The notes: generated by a model from the letters alone, not told the origin. Numbered from the stretch's first letter, positions 9,479 to 19,252 are shown. The stretch: 64,000 bases of DNA from Ignavibacterium sp. (GCA_018335755.1 JAGXRK010000032.1:61385-125384), one strand, 5' to 3'. Numbers and translations: made by a program.

Positions 9479-10069
9479 TTATTTATTATAAATTATGTGA
9501 GCTAACAGCTGCCGCAGCTGTTTTTTCCCTCTGCCCTTTACCGAAGAATAAAAAAGCATGTTTATATCTCGTTCGGCTTCTGTAAAAACAGATTTAACAT
9601 TAATCTCAGCTAATTTAATTTCAGCCTGTTTGAGTTTGTCCGCTTTACTTAATAAAAATATATACGGCAATGATTGATAATTTAACATTTCGTTTAACTT
9701 TAAATCCAAATTAGTAGGTTTATGCCTGCTGTCTATCAGGTGGATAACAAGTTTAATGTCATTTGATTTGTTAAAAAACTCAGAAATTAATCTAGACCAG
9801 TATTCTCTTTCTTTTTTACTGGTTTTAGCATATCCGAACCCAGGTAGGTCAACAACGTAGAAACTATCATCAATTTCGTAATAATTTATTGATCTTGTTT
9901 TACCGGGAGTACTGCTTATCTTAGCAAGTTCTTTACGATTGAACAATGAATTTATAAGAGAGGATTTGCCAACATTTGACCGACCGCAAAGAACTATTTC
10001 CGGAAGTTTCTTAGCGGGAATATTTTTCAAATCAAATACAGAAGTAACAAAAACTTGTTTTTTGAACAT
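9479..10069 (-). CDS. engB: Ribosome biogenesis GTPase EngB (YihA/YsxC)
   Basis: GTPase needed for late 50S subunit assembly. The 196-residue protein has the P-loop GRSNVGKSS (29-37), switch II DLPGFG (74-79), and SKAD (141-144) in the G4 position where most members have TKAD. Length is standard. It is separated from rplQ by a strong terminator, so it probably has its own promoter or depends on read-through. Its neighbour rplQ encodes a 50S protein, consistent with its role. Confidence 0.93.
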   Translation of the reverse strand: MFKKQVFVTSVFDLKNIPAKKLPEIVLCGRSNVGKSSLINSLFNRKELAKISSTPGKTRSINYYEIDDSFYVVDLPGFGYAKTSKKEREYWSRLISEFFNKSNDIKLVIHLIDSRHKPTNLDLKLNEMLNYQSLPYIFLLSKADKLKQAEIKLAEINVKSVFTEAERDINMLFYSSVKGRGKKQLRQLLAHIIYNK

Positions 10070-10085
10070 TACATATTTCTTTAAG

Positions 10086-10122
10086 TAAAAAAAAAGAGTA
10101 ACCGGCAGCCCAATTACTCTTT
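10086..10122 (-). terminator. Rho-independent terminator closing the ribosomal-protein operon
   Basis: On the minus strand AAAGAGTAA pairs with TTACTCTTT (arms 114-122 and 93-101) around a 12-base loop and is followed by a run of U residues (complement of 87-95). It is about 25 bases after the rplQ stop and before engB. Confidence 0.88.
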
Positions 10123-10146
10123 AATTTTGATCAGAAAAAAAGATTG

Positions 10147-10653
10147 CTATTTTGTTTTAGGTCCTTCAGAATCCTCAACAACTTTTGCTTCTTCAACAAG
10201 AGCTGTTTCGGCGGTTTCATCTTTTCTTGCTTCTTTTTCCTGTGCTTTTAAATCCCGTTGCTCTTTTCGTTCTTCAGCTTTTTTGTTCGCAATATCATTA
10301 TAATCAACAAGTTCAAGTATTGCCATAGCAGCAGCGTCACCAACGCGATTACCAAGTTTAATAACTCTTGTATAACCACCAGGCCTGTCACCAATTTTTG
10401 GAACAATTTCACCAAAAAGCTCTTTAACAACTTCCTTATCGTGGATAACACTCATAACCTGCCGCATTGAATGCAAATTATTTTTCCTGGCTTTGGTTAT
10501 CAGTTTGTCAATAAAAATCCTGGCTTCTTTTGCTTTAGCCTCAGTTGTTTTAATCCTCTTATGCTTAAGTAAAGCTGTAGTAAGAGCCCGCATTAAGGCA
10601 CTTTTGTGGCTGGCTGTTCTGCCTAATTTTCTTCCTTTAACTCTATGTCTCAT
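10147..10653 (-). CDS. rplQ: 50S ribosomal protein L17 with charged C-terminal extension
   Basis: Large-subunit protein near the peptide exit tunnel. The core ([20 protein letters not shown] through LELVDYN, about residues 1-118) is a normal L17. It is followed by about 50 residues rich in Lys, Glu and Ala that a minimal L17 lacks; such tails occur in some Bacteroidota. It is the last gene of the alpha block, 20 bases after rpoA, and is followed by a terminator. Confidence 0.96.
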   Translation of the reverse strand: MRHRVKGRKLGRTASHKSALMRALTTALLKHKRIKTTEAKAKEARIFIDKLITKARKNNLHSMRQVMSVIHDKEVVKELFGEIVPKIGDRPGGYTRVIKLGNRVGDAAAMAILELVDYNDIANKKAEERKEQRDLKAQEKEARKDETAETALVEEAKVVEDSEGPKTK

Positions 10654-10673
10654 TAGTAAACCTTAATTTTCAA

Positions 10674-11669
10674 TTAGTGAGATTCTGTTTCATCTTTAAT
10701 ATACTTGTCTACATCCATACCGAATTCAAGACCTAGATTTTCAACTATTTCCATTAATTCGGCAAGAGATTTTCTACCAAAGTTTCTGAACTTCAACATT
10801 TCCTGTTCATCTTTTCTTACAAGCTCAGCAAGATTTTTAATATTTGCGGCTTTAAGGCAATTATGAGAACGGACACTGAGTTCAAGATCATCCACATTAG
10901 TTAATAGTATTTTTTTGATCCTGTCAGTTTCACTATCTTTTTGAGAAACAGCTTGCTCTTCTTCAGGTTCCATATCAAAATTAATGAATAGCTGGATATG
11001 TTCTCTTAAAGTTTTTGCAGCCTGAGTAAGTGCATCGTCAGGAGTTATTGAACCGTCTGTGGTGATTTCTAAAGTAAGCTTGTCGAAATCATTTTTATCA
11101 CTGATTCTTACATTTTCAACATCATACTTAACATTTTTAATAGGTGTAAATATTGAATCCACTGGAATTACACCGATTGTCTGATCCGGAGCAACATTTT
11201 CTGAGGCAGTAACATAGCCAACACCTTTTCCAACACGTATTTCAACATCAAATTTAGCTTTGCTGTTTAATGTTGCAATGTGAAGATCCGGATTGAGAAT
11301 TTCAACTTCATTACTAGCTTTCTGAATATTAGCAGCGGTCCAATCTCCCTGCCCATTAAAGGAAAGAGATATTTTCTCTGGTTTTTTTGATAATAACTTC
11401 ATTCTAACCTGCTTAAGGTTAAGAATAATTTCTGAAACATCTTCAACTACACCTTCAATAGTTGTAAATTCGTGGAGAACACCGCTGAATTTAACAGATG
11501 TAATTGCTGCACCGGGAAGCGAGGAAAGTAATACTCGTCTGAGAGAATTACCAAGGGTTGTTCCATAACCTCTTTCAAGGGGCTGAAGGATGAATCTTCC
11601 AAATGTATTCGAAAAACTTGATTCATCTAATACAACTGCTTCGGGCATCTTTAATTGTGTAACACTCAT
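10674..11669 (-). CDS. rpoA: DNA-directed RNA polymerase alpha subunit
   Basis: Scaffold for polymerase assembly and contact point for activators. The 331 residues hold the N-terminal dimerisation domain (LERGYGTTLGNSLRRVLLSS near 33) and the C-terminal domain with the DNA-binding helix-hairpin-helix (LRS-type SHNCLKAANIKNLAELV, then FRNFGRKSLAEL near 300). Length is normal. It sits between rpsD and rplQ in the standard alpha-operon order. Confidence 0.98.
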   Translation of the reverse strand: MSVTQLKMPEAVVLDESSFSNTFGRFILQPLERGYGTTLGNSLRRVLLSSLPGAAITSVKFSGVLHEFTTIEGVVEDVSEIILNLKQVRMKLLSKKPEKISLSFNGQGDWTAANIQKASNEVEILNPDLHIATLNSKAKFDVEIRVGKGVGYVTASENVAPDQTIGVIPVDSIFTPIKNVKYDVENVRISDKNDFDKLTLEITTDGSITPDDALTQAAKTLREHIQLFINFDMEPEEEQAVSQKDSETDRIKKILLTNVDDLELSVRSHNCLKAANIKNLAELVRKDEQEMLKFRNFGRKSLAELMEIVENLGLEFGMDVDKYIKDETESH

Positions 11670-11702
11670 TTAATATCCTCTAAGTTAATTTTAAAAAATT
11701 TA

Positions 11703-12329
11703 TTACTTAGAATAAAGTTCAACTACTAATTGTTCGTTAGCATTCAACGGAACGTCTTCTCTATCGGGTATCTGGATAAATGTACCAGTTAAAGACGCTT
11801 TATCAACTGAAAGCCATCCGTAAGTATTATCTTTTACTCTTTTTAACGAGTTATGAATTGCATCCAACTTCTTGCTTGAATCTTTAACCTGAATATTATC
11901 ACCAGGGACAACAAGATAAGAAGGTATATCAACTAAATTATTATTTATAAGAATATGCCTGTGCCGTATAAGCTGACGTGCCTGCTTTCTTGAGGATGCA
12001 AATCCTAATCTATAAACTACATTATCTAATCTTCTCTCAAGCAGTTTAACAAGATTCGCCCCTGTTTTACCTTTTTGCTTGATAGCTTTTTCAAAATAAT
12101 TTCTGAACTGGGTTTCAAGAATTCCATAGGATCTTTTAATTTTTTGCTTTTCACGAAGCTGAATTCCATATTCAGAAACCTTAGATCTTCTGGAGAGTCC
12201 GTGTTGCCCAGGAGGATAATTCCTGGATTCAATCGGACATTTTTCAGAATAACATTTCTGACCCTTTAAAAATAATTTTTGTCTTTCTCTTCTGCACAGT
12301 TTACAAACTGAGTCTGTGTATCTTGCCAT
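11703..12329 (-). CDS. rpsD: 30S ribosomal protein S4
   Basis: Primary 16S rRNA-binding protein. The 208-residue protein has an N-terminal zinc-type cluster (Cys9, Cys12, Cys26, Cys31), so it is the C+ form, and the S4 RNA-binding domain ([20 protein letters not shown] about 95). In many bacteria S4 represses this operon by binding a leader; no such leader is evident in the short gap before rpsM. Confidence 0.97.
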   Translation of the reverse strand: MARYTDSVCKLCRRERQKLFLKGQKCYSEKCPIESRNYPPGQHGLSRRSKVSEYGIQLREKQKIKRSYGILETQFRNYFEKAIKQKGKTGANLVKLLERRLDNVVYRLGFASSRKQARQLIRHRHILINNNLVDIPSYLVVPGDNIQVKDSSKKLDAIHNSLKRVKDNTYGWLSVDKASLTGTFIQIPDREDVPLNANEQLVVELYSK

Positions 12330-12347
12330 TTAGTTCATTCTCCGAAA

Positions 12348-12734
12348 TTAAACTCTTCTTTTCTTAGGTGGTCTGCAACCATTATGTGGAATAGGGGTTA
12401 CATCCTTTATTGATGATATTTCCAGTCCTGCAGTGTGTAATGCTCTGATTGCAGCTTCTCTGCCTGAACCGGGTCCTTTGACCAAAACTTCAACTTTTCT
12501 TAATCCGAGATCATAAGCTTCTTTTGCGGCAGCTTCTGCGGATACCTGGGCAGCAAAAGGAGTATTTTTTCTTGATCCTTTAAATCCATTTTTACCGGCT
12601 GAAGACCATGAAATTGTATTTCCGTAAATATCAGTTATAGTTACCTGCACATTGTTAAATGTAGCTTTTATATGAGCTACTCCGTTAGAATCAACATGTG
12701 CTTTTTTCTTTGCTTTCTTTAATGATTTAGCCAA
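12348..12734 (-). CDS. rpsK: 30S ribosomal protein S11
   Basis: Platform protein lining the E-site mRNA path. The 128-residue sequence has [15 protein letters not shown] and the C-terminal [16 protein letters not shown] ending typical of S11. It lies between rpsM and rpsD in the conserved order. Confidence 0.98.
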   Translation of the reverse strand: MAKSLKKAKKKAHVDSNGVAHIKATFNNVQVTITDIYGNTISWSSAGKNGFKGSRKNTPFAAQVSAEAAAKEAYDLGLRKVEVLVKGPGSGREAAIRALHTAGLEISSIKDVTPIPHNGCRPPKKRRV

Positions 12735-12753
12735 CGATTAAACCTCCGTATAA

Positions 12754-12783
12754 TCAGATACATTATTTCATTATTTCATTATT
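12754..12783. repeat. Short tandem octamer after the rpsM stop
   Basis: Three consecutive copies of an 8-base unit (ATTATTTC on the plus strand, about 12762-12785) span the rpsM stop codon and the first bases of the rpsM-rpsK gap. It looks like replication slippage in a non-coding spacer. No function is evident. Confidence 0.55.
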
Positions 12784-13162
12784 TCTTAGAAGGTGCTTTT
12801 TTCTTACCGGCAACTGTTCTTCTTTTTCCTTTTCGTGTACGGGAATTTGTTCTTGTTCTCTGACCACGAGCCGGAAGCCCTTTTCTATGCCTTAAGCCAC
12901 GGTAAGCACCGATATCCATTAATCTTTTAATATTCTGCTGAACTTCAGAACGCAAAGCTCCTTCTACTTTATGCTCAGCGGTTAGAACGGATCTGATTTC
13001 TGCAACTTCTTCTTCGTTAAGATCCGCTACTTTTTTATTTGCATCAATTTTGGCTTTTTCCAAAATATCAGCAGAAGTTGTTTTACCAATTCCGAATATA
13101 TACTGTAAACCGTATAAAACTTTTTTATTTTTCGGTAAATCTACACCAGCTATACGAGCCAA
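12779..13162 (-). CDS. rpsM: 30S ribosomal protein S13
   Basis: Head protein contacting tRNAs and the 50S bridge. The 127 residues start [15 protein letters not shown], contain [10 protein letters not shown], and carry the basic [18 protein letters not shown] segment followed by a Lys-rich tail. It follows rpmJ by about 20 bases with good Shine-Dalgarno spacing. Confidence 0.98.
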   Translation of the reverse strand: MARIAGVDLPKNKKVLYGLQYIFGIGKTTSADILEKAKIDANKKVADLNEEEVAEIRSVLTAEHKVEGALRSEVQQNIKRLMDIGAYRGLRHRKGLPARGQRTRTNSRTRKGKRRTVAGKKKAPSKK

Positions 13163-13183
13163 TGATCATCTCCTTACTTTTAA

Positions 13184-13297
13184 TTAACCTTGACGCTGTT
13201 TATGTTTCGGGTTTTTGCAGATAACTCTGACAACACCCTTGCGTTTTATTATTTTACATTTGTCACAAATCTTTTTAACAGAAGCTCTGACTTTCAT
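13184..13297 (-). CDS. rpmJ: 50S ribosomal protein L36 (zinc-binding form)
   Basis: Thirty-seven codons translate as [20 protein letters not shown] and on to NPKHKQRQG. Cys11, Cys14, Cys27 and His32 form the zinc site of C+ L36. It fills the gap between infA and rpsM, its standard place, and is too short for ordinary ORF calling. The ATG at 13297 is 10 bases after the infA stop, with a GGAG-type site overlapping the infA end. Confidence 0.96.
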   Translation of the reverse strand: MKVRASVKKICDKCKIIKRKGVVRVICKNPKHKQRQG

Positions 13298-13307
13298 TTG
13301 ATCTCCA

Positions 13308-13526
13308 CTATTTATATCTGTATGTAATTCTTCCCTTTGAAAGATCATAAGGAGAAAGCTCTACAGAAACTTTATCGCCAACTAATATTTTTATAAAATG
13401 CATACGCATTTTACCGGAAATATGCGCAAGAATTTCATGTCCGTTGTCCAATTTCACCCTGAAGTGTGCATTGGGCAGGGTTTCAGTTATTACACCATCA
13501 ACTTTTATTGGTCCTTGCTTTGCCAT
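13308..13526 (-). CDS. infA: Translation initiation factor IF-1
   Basis: Binds the 30S A site during initiation. The 72-residue OB-fold protein starts [11 protein letters not shown] and ends GRITYRYK. The ATG at 13526 is preferred because it gives the family N terminus; a TTG two codons upstream would add two residues. The start overlaps the map stop by one base (TAATG), indicating translational coupling. Confidence 0.97.
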   Translation of the reverse strand: MAKQGPIKVDGVITETLPNAHFRVKLDNGHEILAHISGKMRMHFIKILVGDKVSVELSPYDLSKGRITYRYK

Positions 13527-14287
13527 TAACAAACAGTCAAAATTTCCGGAGAATTATCATTTATTAAAATTGTATGTTCAAAATGTGCTGATGGAGAACC
13601 ATCATCTGTAACTACTGTCCATCCATCGGATTTTGTAGTTACGTAATGTTTACCGGCATTTACCATAGGTTCTATTGCCAGCGTCATTCCATTTTTAAGT
13701 TTTGCGCCTGTTCCCTTTTTTCCAAAATTTGGTACAGAGGGTTCTTCATGCAAAAATTTTCCTACACCGTGTCCGCAAAGTTCTCTTACTATAGAAAATC
13801 CGTTTACTTCAACATATTCCTGTATTGCAAATGAAATATCATGAACTTTGTTGCCGCTTACAGCCTGCTCTATTCCTAAATACAGTGATCTGTCAGTTAC
13901 ATCTAATAGCTTTTTCTTTTCATCAGAAATATTTCCGACTGCAACAGAAAGAGCTGCATCACCATAAAATCTATTTTTAAGAACACCAACATCAATCGCT
14001 ATAATCTCACCTTCATTCAGCACTCTGCTACCGGGTATTCCGTGTACAACTTCATCCTCAACAGACGAACAAATTGATCCCGGAAAAGGAGAACCGGTTC
14101 CCTGAGAGTAACCTTTAAATGCAGGCACTGCATTATTGCTTCGTATATAATCCTCAGCAATTGTGTCTAATTCTAAAGTTGTAACCCCGGGTTTAATATT
14201 ACTTTTTACAAGCTGCAGAGTTTCAGCAACTAATCTGCAACTTTCACGAATAAAATCAATTTCTTTTTTAATTTTAATATAAATCAC
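13526..14287 (-). CDS. map: Type I methionine aminopeptidase
   Basis: Removes the initiator Met from new proteins. The 253-residue pita-bread-fold enzyme has the metal ligands in IAIDVGV and YGDAALS (two Asp), the [18 protein letters not shown]is segment, IEPMVNAG (Glu) and AHFEHTILI (Glu). The start is a GTG at 14287 giving [11 protein letters not shown], close to the family N terminus. It lies 6 bases after secY. The adk gene often found between secY and map is absent here. Confidence 0.96.
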   Translation of the reverse strand: MIYIKIKKEIDFIRESCRLVAETLQLVKSNIKPGVTTLELDTIAEDYIRSNNAVPAFKGYSQGTGSPFPGSICSSVEDEVVHGIPGSRVLNEGEIIAIDVGVLKNRFYGDAALSVAVGNISDEKKKLLDVTDRSLYLGIEQAVSGNKVHDISFAIQEYVEVNGFSIVRELCGHGVGKFLHEEPSVPNFGKKGTGAKLKNGMTLAIEPMVNAGKHYVTTKSDGWTVVTDDGSPSAHFEHTILINDNSPEILTVC

Positions 14288-14293
14288 TAAAAC

Positions 14294-15628
14294 TTAACGT
14301 CTGCCCTTAATCTTACCTGACTTCATAAAACCATCGTAATGTCGCATAAGCAAGTGTGATTCAATCTGTTGCAGAGTATCAAGTGCAACACCAACAGAAA
14401 TAAGCAAACTTGTGCCTCCAAAAAACTGTGCAAACTCACCTGTAACACCAAAGACTGATACAAAAGCAGGAAGTATCGCCACTATTGCAAGGAAGATAGA
14501 ACCAGGCAAAGTTATTTTTGTTAATATATTATCAATAAACTCAGATGTTTGTTTTCCGGGACGAATGCCGGGAATAAAACCACCCTGCTTTTTCATGTTA
14601 TCGGCAACATCTTTAGGGTTAAATGCAATAGCTGTATAAAAATAAGTAAAGAATATAATCATTAAAGCATAAACTGCTGAATAAACTGGCGATGTATAAT
14701 GGAACCAGCCCGCCATAGTCTGAAGAAACTCACTATCCGGGAAAAAGGATAAAACAGTGTTAGGAATAAACATAATCGACTGAGCAAATATAATAGGCAT
14801 TACGCCGGCAGTATTCACTCTTAGAGGTATATACTGTGTAACGCCTCCGTAAATCTTCCTTCCTACAACGCGTTTTGCGTATTGAACAGGAATTCGCCTT
14901 GTACCCTGAGTAACTAAAACTACACCCGCAATTATAAAAAACATAAGAGCAAGAACAACTATTTCTATAATAATAGATTTCTGTCCTGCCTGAATAAGTC
15001 GATACTCATTCATTACTGCAAATGGAAAACGGGCAATAATTCCAATAAAAATTATTAACGAAATTCCGTTTCCTATGCCTTTATCAGTAATCTGCTCACC
15101 CATCCACATCATAAAGATGGTGCCAGATGTGAGGATTATAATAGTTGTTACTATCCAGCCAATACCCTGAACAGCTTCTGGCACAACCGGCAGATTCTGC
15201 ACTTCCATATTAAGTAATCTGACTGTTACGCCCCAAGCCTGAAGAGATGAAATTAAGACAGTACCATAGCGGGTTAACTGAGTAATTTTCTTTCTTCCTT
15301 CTTCGCCTTCACGCTGAAGTTTTTGAAAATAAGGAACAACTGCACCCATTAACTGAATAATAATTGATGCCGAAATGTAAGGCATGATTCCCAAGGCAAA
15401 AATTGCCGCATTAGAAAATGCACCACCAACAAAAAGATCATACAATCCAAACAGGTCATCCATAGATTTGTTCGCCATAGCCTGACTAAGTAATGCAGAA
15501 TCAACACCAGGGGTTGTTAAATGAGAACCTAACCTCACTAAAATGAGTATTCCTACTGTGTATAGAATCCTCTGTCTTAGCTCGTGAATTTTGAATATAT
15601 TTCTAAAAGTATCAGTAAATCTAGACAT
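14294..15628 (-). CDS. secY: Protein translocase subunit SecY
   Basis: Central pore of the Sec translocon in the inner membrane. The 444 residues contain ten hydrophobic segments with the SecY signatures GIMPYISASIIIQL (near 80) and YTAIAFNPKDVADNMKKQGG (near 340). It sits in the spc operon after rplO. Its partner SecE is encoded in the same window at 40453-40635. Confidence 0.98.
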   Translation of the reverse strand: MSRFTDTFRNIFKIHELRQRILYTVGILILVRLGSHLTTPGVDSALLSQAMANKSMDDLFGLYDLFVGGAFSNAAIFALGIMPYISASIIIQLMGAVVPYFQKLQREGEEGRKKITQLTRYGTVLISSLQAWGVTVRLLNMEVQNLPVVPEAVQGIGWIVTTIIILTSGTIFMMWMGEQITDKGIGNGISLIIFIGIIARFPFAVMNEYRLIQAGQKSIIIEIVVLALMFFIIAGVVLVTQGTRRIPVQYAKRVVGRKIYGGVTQYIPLRVNTAGVMPIIFAQSIMFIPNTVLSFFPDSEFLQTMAGWFHYTSPVYSAVYALMIIFFTYFYTAIAFNPKDVADNMKKQGGFIPGIRPGKQTSEFIDNILTKITLPGSIFLAIVAILPAFVSVFGVTGEFAQFFGGTSLLISVGVALDTLQQIESHLLMRHYDGFMKSGKIKGRR

Positions 15629-15639
15629 TTAATTCCGGT

Positions 15640-16098
15640 TTATAACTTTATAATTTTTCCGCCAGCTGCTTCAATCTTTTCTTGAGCAGACTTGCTGAAT
15701 GAATTAACTTCCAACTGAACTTTAACTTTCAATTCTCCTTTGCCCAAAACCTTAACAGGTTTTTTTAAGCTTGATATCAAACCCAGCTTTTTTAGCTCAG
15801 AAGGATTAAGAACTGTGTCACCAAGTTTTTTTTCATCTGCTAATCTTTGAAGGGCATTCAGATTAATTAGTTGAAATTCTACCCTGAAAATGTTAGTAAA
15901 ACCAAACTTGGGTACTCTCCTTTGTAAGGGCATCTGACCACCTTCAAACCAGGCTCTATGTTTTGCCCCTGACCTGGATTTCTGACCATTCATTCCTCTT
16001 GTAGATTGACCACCATGTCCAGAACCTTCACCACGACCAACTCGTTTACGATTTTTTCTAGAACCCTTAGCATATTTAAGATTACTTAAAATATCCAT
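15640..16098 (-). CDS. rplO: 50S ribosomal protein L15
   Basis: Late-assembly 23S-binding protein. The 152 residues begin MDILSNLKYAKGSRKNRKRV, have the Gly/Arg-rich GRGEGSGHGGQSTRGMNGQK stretch and EGGQMPLQRRVPKFGF. It lies 11 bases after rpmD and 11 before secY in standard order. Confidence 0.98.
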   Translation of the reverse strand: MDILSNLKYAKGSRKNRKRVGRGEGSGHGGQSTRGMNGQKSRSGAKHRAWFEGGQMPLQRRVPKFGFTNIFRVEFQLINLNALQRLADEKKLGDTVLNPSELKKLGLISSLKKPVKVLGKGELKVKVQLEVNSFSKSAQEKIEAAGGKIIKL

Positions 16099-16109
16099 TA
16101 TAAAACCTA

Positions 16110-16295
16110 TTATTCTTTTATTTCTTCAACTCTTACGAGGTGATTTACTTTTTTAATCATACCCCGAATCTGAGGAGTATCATTATGTACTTTTTCCCAA
16201 TTCGGACGACCCAGCCCAAGAGCTTCAATAGTTGCTTTCTGGTCTTTAGGTCTGTCGATTATGCTTCTTGTCTGAACAACTTTAATTTTTCTCAT
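16110..16295 (-). CDS. rpmD: 50S ribosomal protein L30
   Basis: Small 61-residue large-subunit protein. KVVQTRSIIDRPKDQKATIE, GLGRPNWEKVHNDTPQIRGM and VNHLVRVEE match L30. Gaps to rpsE and rplO are 11 bases each. Confidence 0.97.
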   Translation of the reverse strand: MRKIKVVQTRSIIDRPKDQKATIEALGLGRPNWEKVHNDTPQIRGMIKKVNHLVRVEEIKE

Positions 16296-16306
16296 TTCAA
16301 CCTCTG

Positions 16307-16813
16307 TTAAGATGCAAATAAATCTTTTACCTGCATTTTTCTTTTGGCAGCCATTTTCCTTGCATCAACCTGGTTAATTAATGCATTCAATGTTGCCTTT
16401 ACCTGATTATGCGGATTACTTGACCCAAGAGATTTTGTTAAAATATCCTGAATACCAGCAGCTTCAAGAACAGCGCGGACACCTCCACCGGCAATAAGTC
16501 CGGTACCCGGCGAAGCTGGCTTTAGCAATACTCTTCCAGCACCATATTTACCGATTATTTCATGAGCAACAGTTCCTTTAATAATTGAAACATTAACAAG
16601 GCTTTTCTTGGCATCATCAATACCCTTAGAGATCGCATCTGTCACTTCGTTAGCCTTTCCAAGACCTACACCAACCGTACCTTTGCCATTACCAACAACT
16701 ACAATTGCGTTAAAACTGAACCTGCGTCCGCCTTTAACAACTTTCGCCACACGGTTGATGTGAACAACTTTTTCTTTTAATCCTTCTGTTTCGTTTGATT
16801 TAACTGCTTTCAA
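16307..16813 (-). CDS. rpsE: 30S ribosomal protein S5
   Basis: Decoding-fidelity protein. The 168 residues have the N-terminal double-stranded-RNA-binding segment ([18 protein letters not shown]) and the [20 protein letters not shown] loop. The start appears to be TTG at 16813, with GGAG six bases upstream; no ATG gives the family N terminus. It is the first gene after the embedded tRNA-Gln, 55 bases beyond it, so its 5' mRNA end is probably made by tRNA processing. Confidence 0.96.
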   Translation of the reverse strand: MKAVKSNETEGLKEKVVHINRVAKVVKGGRRFSFNAIVVVGNGKGTVGVGLGKANEVTDAISKGIDDAKKSLVNVSIIKGTVAHEIIGKYGAGRVLLKPASPGTGLIAGGGVRAVLEAAGIQDILTKSLGSSNPHNQVKATLNALINQVDARKMAAKRKMQVKDLFAS

Positions 16814-16868
16814 TTAATACTCCAACTATTCTATTTATTTAACAAAATTTTCACCGGCAAATTTATTG

Positions 16869-16939
16869 CTGCCGGGAGAGGACTCGAACCTCTACAGACG
16901 CCTCCAAAGGGCGTAGTCCTGCCATTAGACGACCCGGCA
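16869..16939 (-). tRNA. tRNA-Gln (anticodon TTG) inside the spc operon
   Basis: The minus strand folds as a cloverleaf: 7-bp acceptor TGCCGGG/CCCGGCA, T at position 8, D arm, anticodon arm ACGCC-CTTTGGA-GGCGT with anticodon TTG, and a TTCGAGT T-loop. The U1-A72 pair is typical of tRNA-Gln. The discriminator is G and no CCA is encoded. It lies 20 bases after the rplR stop and 55 before rpsE on the same strand, so it must be cut out of the ribosomal-protein mRNA or have an internal promoter. Confidence 0.95.
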
Positions 16940-16959
16940 AAAACCTGAATTAATTAACA

Positions 16960-17322
16960 TTAAAATTTTAATCCCCCTTCTCGTGCACCTTCAGCAATTG
17001 CCTGGATGCGTCCATGATAACGGTAACCATTTCTATCAAAAACAACATCAGTAATATTTTTTTCTATTGCTTTCTTAGCTACCAGGTTACCAACTAATTT
17101 ACCTTTAGAAATCTTACCTTTACTTTCTTTGATGCTTTCAGCAAGTTCTTTGCTTAGAGAAGAGGCTGATGCAACGGTTAGACCGTTAGTATCGTCTATT
17201 ACCTGAGCGTAAACATGATTTAAACTTCTGTAAACAGTTAACCTTGGCTTTTCAGATGTTCCAAAAATCTTTTTTCTGATTCTTGTTTTTGATCTTTCTC
17301 TTGGTTTTAAATTTCTTTTCAT
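16960..17322 (-). CDS. rplR: 50S ribosomal protein L18
   Basis: 5S rRNA-binding protein. The 120 residues contain [18 protein letters not shown] and end with [25 protein letters not shown]. It is followed at 20 bases by tRNA-Gln instead of directly by rpsE. Confidence 0.97.
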   Translation of the reverse strand: MKRNLKPRERSKTRIRKKIFGTSEKPRLTVYRSLNHVYAQVIDDTNGLTVASASSLSKELAESIKESKGKISKGKLVGNLVAKKAIEKNITDVVFDRNGYRYHGRIQAIAEGAREGGLKF

Positions 17323-17347
17323 TTTCTAATCATTCTCCGGCTAAAAA

Positions 17348-17887
17348 TTATTTACCAGCTGTTTTACCTGCTTTGCGCGTGATGACTTCATCAGAATACT
17401 TGATACCTTTACCTTTATACGGTTCAGGTTTTCTTATTGATCTGATTTTAGCTGCAACCTGTCCAACAAGCTGTTTATCAATCCCATTAATAATTATCTG
17501 AGTTGGAGCAGGAACCTGTAGTACAACATCACTTGGCGGAACAAAATATATAGGATGAGAATAGCCTATATTTAGAAGAAGATTTGTTCCTTTCAGTTCG
17601 GCTTTGTATCCAACGCCGACAATGTTCAATGTTTTTGTGTATTCCTCGGTAACACCGATAATCATATTTTGAATGATAGCTCGGGTTAGTCCGTGTAAAG
17701 ATCTGTTTTCTTTTTGATCATCAGATCTTTTAACCTGAACTATACTTCCTTCAATATCCACAGAAATATTTTTGTGATATTCAAAATTTAGTTCGCCTTT
17801 CGGACCTTTTACTTTTAGTGCATTACCATTCTTTGTTATTGTAACGCCTTTAGGAATTTCTATTTGTTTTTTACCAATTCTTGACAC
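17348..17887 (-). CDS. rplF: 50S ribosomal protein L6
   Basis: Factor-binding-site protein of the large subunit. The 179 residues start MSRIGKKQIEIPKGVTI, with two repeated L6 folds and the C-terminal KPEPYKGKGIKYSDEVI motif. It lies 25 bases before rplR. Confidence 0.98.
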   Translation of the reverse strand: MSRIGKKQIEIPKGVTITKNGNALKVKGPKGELNFEYHKNISVDIEGSIVQVKRSDDQKENRSLHGLTRAIIQNMIIGVTEEYTKTLNIVGVGYKAELKGTNLLLNIGYSHPIYFVPPSDVVLQVPAPTQIIINGIDKQLVGQVAAKIRSIRKPEPYKGKGIKYSDEVITRKAGKTAGK

Positions 17888-17908
17888 TTTATAACTCCAT
17901 CCTAAAAA

Positions 17909-18304
17909 TTACCAGATGTAACAGATTACTTCACCACCTACAGATTGCTTGCGTGCTTCCTTATCTGTAAGCAGTCCTTTTGAAGTGGAAATTACTGCGG
18001 TTCCCAATCCATTTAATACCCTAGGAAGCTCATCTTTACCTTTATAAATTCTTAATCCTGGTTTACTTATTCTTCTTAATCCGCTAATAGCAGCAGTTCC
18101 CTGATTATACTTTAAATGAATTCTAATTATGTTTTGTTTATTATCTTCAACGATGGTAAAATCATGAATAAAATTTTCCTTTTTCAGAATTTCAGCAAGT
18201 TCTTTTTTTGGTCCGGATGATGGAATTTCCACGCGAACTTTTTTTGCTTTTGAAGCATTTCTTACTCTAGTTAAAAAATCTGCAATCGGATCTGTTAATG
18301 ACAT
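17909..18304 (-). CDS. rpsH: 30S ribosomal protein S8
   Basis: Central-domain 16S-binding protein, and in E. coli the repressor of the spc operon. The 131 residues start [17 protein letters not shown] and end with [20 protein letters not shown]. Normal length. Confidence 0.98.
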   Translation of the reverse strand: MSLTDPIADFLTRVRNASKAKKVRVEIPSSGPKKELAEILKKENFIHDFTIVEDNKQNIIRIHLKYNQGTAAISGLRRISKPGLRIYKGKDELPRVLNGLGTAVISTSKGLLTDKEARKQSVGGEVICYIW

Positions 18305-18317
18305 ATAATATCTCCTT

Positions 18318-18587
18318 TTACCAACTTGATTTCTTTAATCCGGGAATTTCACCTCTAAGTGCCATTTCTCTAAGCACTAGTCTTGAAACACCAAACTTTC
18401 TATAATATGAACGTCCCCTTCCAGTGAACATACATCTGTTTTTTATTCTTACAGGGGAAGAATTTCTGGGTAATTTCTGAAGAGCGACCCAATCACCGTT
18501 ATCTTTAATTTCCTCACGGACTTTTTTAAATTTAGCAACAAGTTTTCTTCTTTTTTCATCTCTGGCTATAATACTCTTTCGTGCCAT
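18318..18587 (-). CDS. rpsN: 30S ribosomal protein S14, zinc-free form
   Basis: The 89-residue long form of S14 has a single Cys and no CxxC pairs, so it is the zinc-independent (C-) type, unlike S4 and L36 here. [17 protein letters not shown] and the [11 protein letters not shown] ending are diagnostic. It lies between rplE and rpsH. Confidence 0.97.
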   Translation of the reverse strand: MARKSIIARDEKRRKLVAKFKKVREEIKDNGDWVALQKLPRNSSPVRIKNRCMFTGRGRSYYRKFGVSRLVLREMALRGEIPGLKKSSW

Positions 18588-18595
18588 TAAATCTC

Positions 18596-19252
18596 CTATT
18601 CTCCTGTTTTAATTTCTTTTTTTCTGAATGGGAAGCCAAAAGATTTAAGCAATTCATAAGCTTCATTATCTGTAGGTGCAGATGTAACAAATGTAATATC
18701 CATACCTAGAACTTTTGTAACTTTATCAACATTAATTTCGGGAAAAATAATTTGTTCTTTAACACCGATTGTATAATTGCCTCTTCCATCAAAGGACTTA
18801 TCAGATAGACCCCTGAAGTCACGAACACGAGGCAAAGCTATATTTATAAACCTGTCAAGAAACTCATACATTCTTTCTTTTCTTAATGTAACCATTGCAC
18901 CTATATTCATGCCTTCACGCAACTTAAAATTAGAAATTGCTTTTTTAGCCTTCCTGATACTGGCTTTCTGGCCGGTGATAGTTTCAAGATCTTTGACTGC
19001 TTCGTCAAGGACTTTAGAATCCGCAACTGCAGATCCAACACCTATATTTACAACTATCTTCTGAAGTTTAGGAACCTGCATCACGCTTTTATAGCTGAAG
19101 TTCTTCAATAAAGACGGCACAATTTCCTGTTTATAAACATCGTGCAATCTTGTTTTAATTTTAATATCTTTTTCAGCCGGCGATTTAGCTTTTTCTTTTG
19201 AAGCTTTCTTCGGTTTTTCTGTTTCTTTTACTTTTGTTTTCTCTTTTGCCAT
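18596..19252 (-). CDS. rplE: 50S ribosomal protein L5 with Lys-rich N-terminal extension
   Basis: 5S rRNA-binding protein of the central protuberance. Residues about 38-218 are a normal L5 ([45 protein letters not shown]). The first 35 or so residues ([20 protein letters not shown] and on) are a Lys/Glu/Pro/Ala extension absent from the usual L5 of about 180 residues. No start with a better Shine-Dalgarno is visible at the core boundary, and the next gene ends only 31 bases upstream, so the extension is probably translated. Confidence 0.95.
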   Translation of the reverse strand: MAKEKTKVKETEKPKKASKEKAKSPAEKDIKIKTRLHDVYKQEIVPSLLKNFSYKSVMQVPKLQKIVVNIGVGSAVADSKVLDEAVKDLETITGQKASIRKAKKAISNFKLREGMNIGAMVTLRKERMYEFLDRFINIALPRVRDFRGLSDKSFDGRGNYTIGVKEQIIFPEINVDKVTKVLGMDITFVTSAPTDNEAYELLKSFGFPFRKKEIKTGE

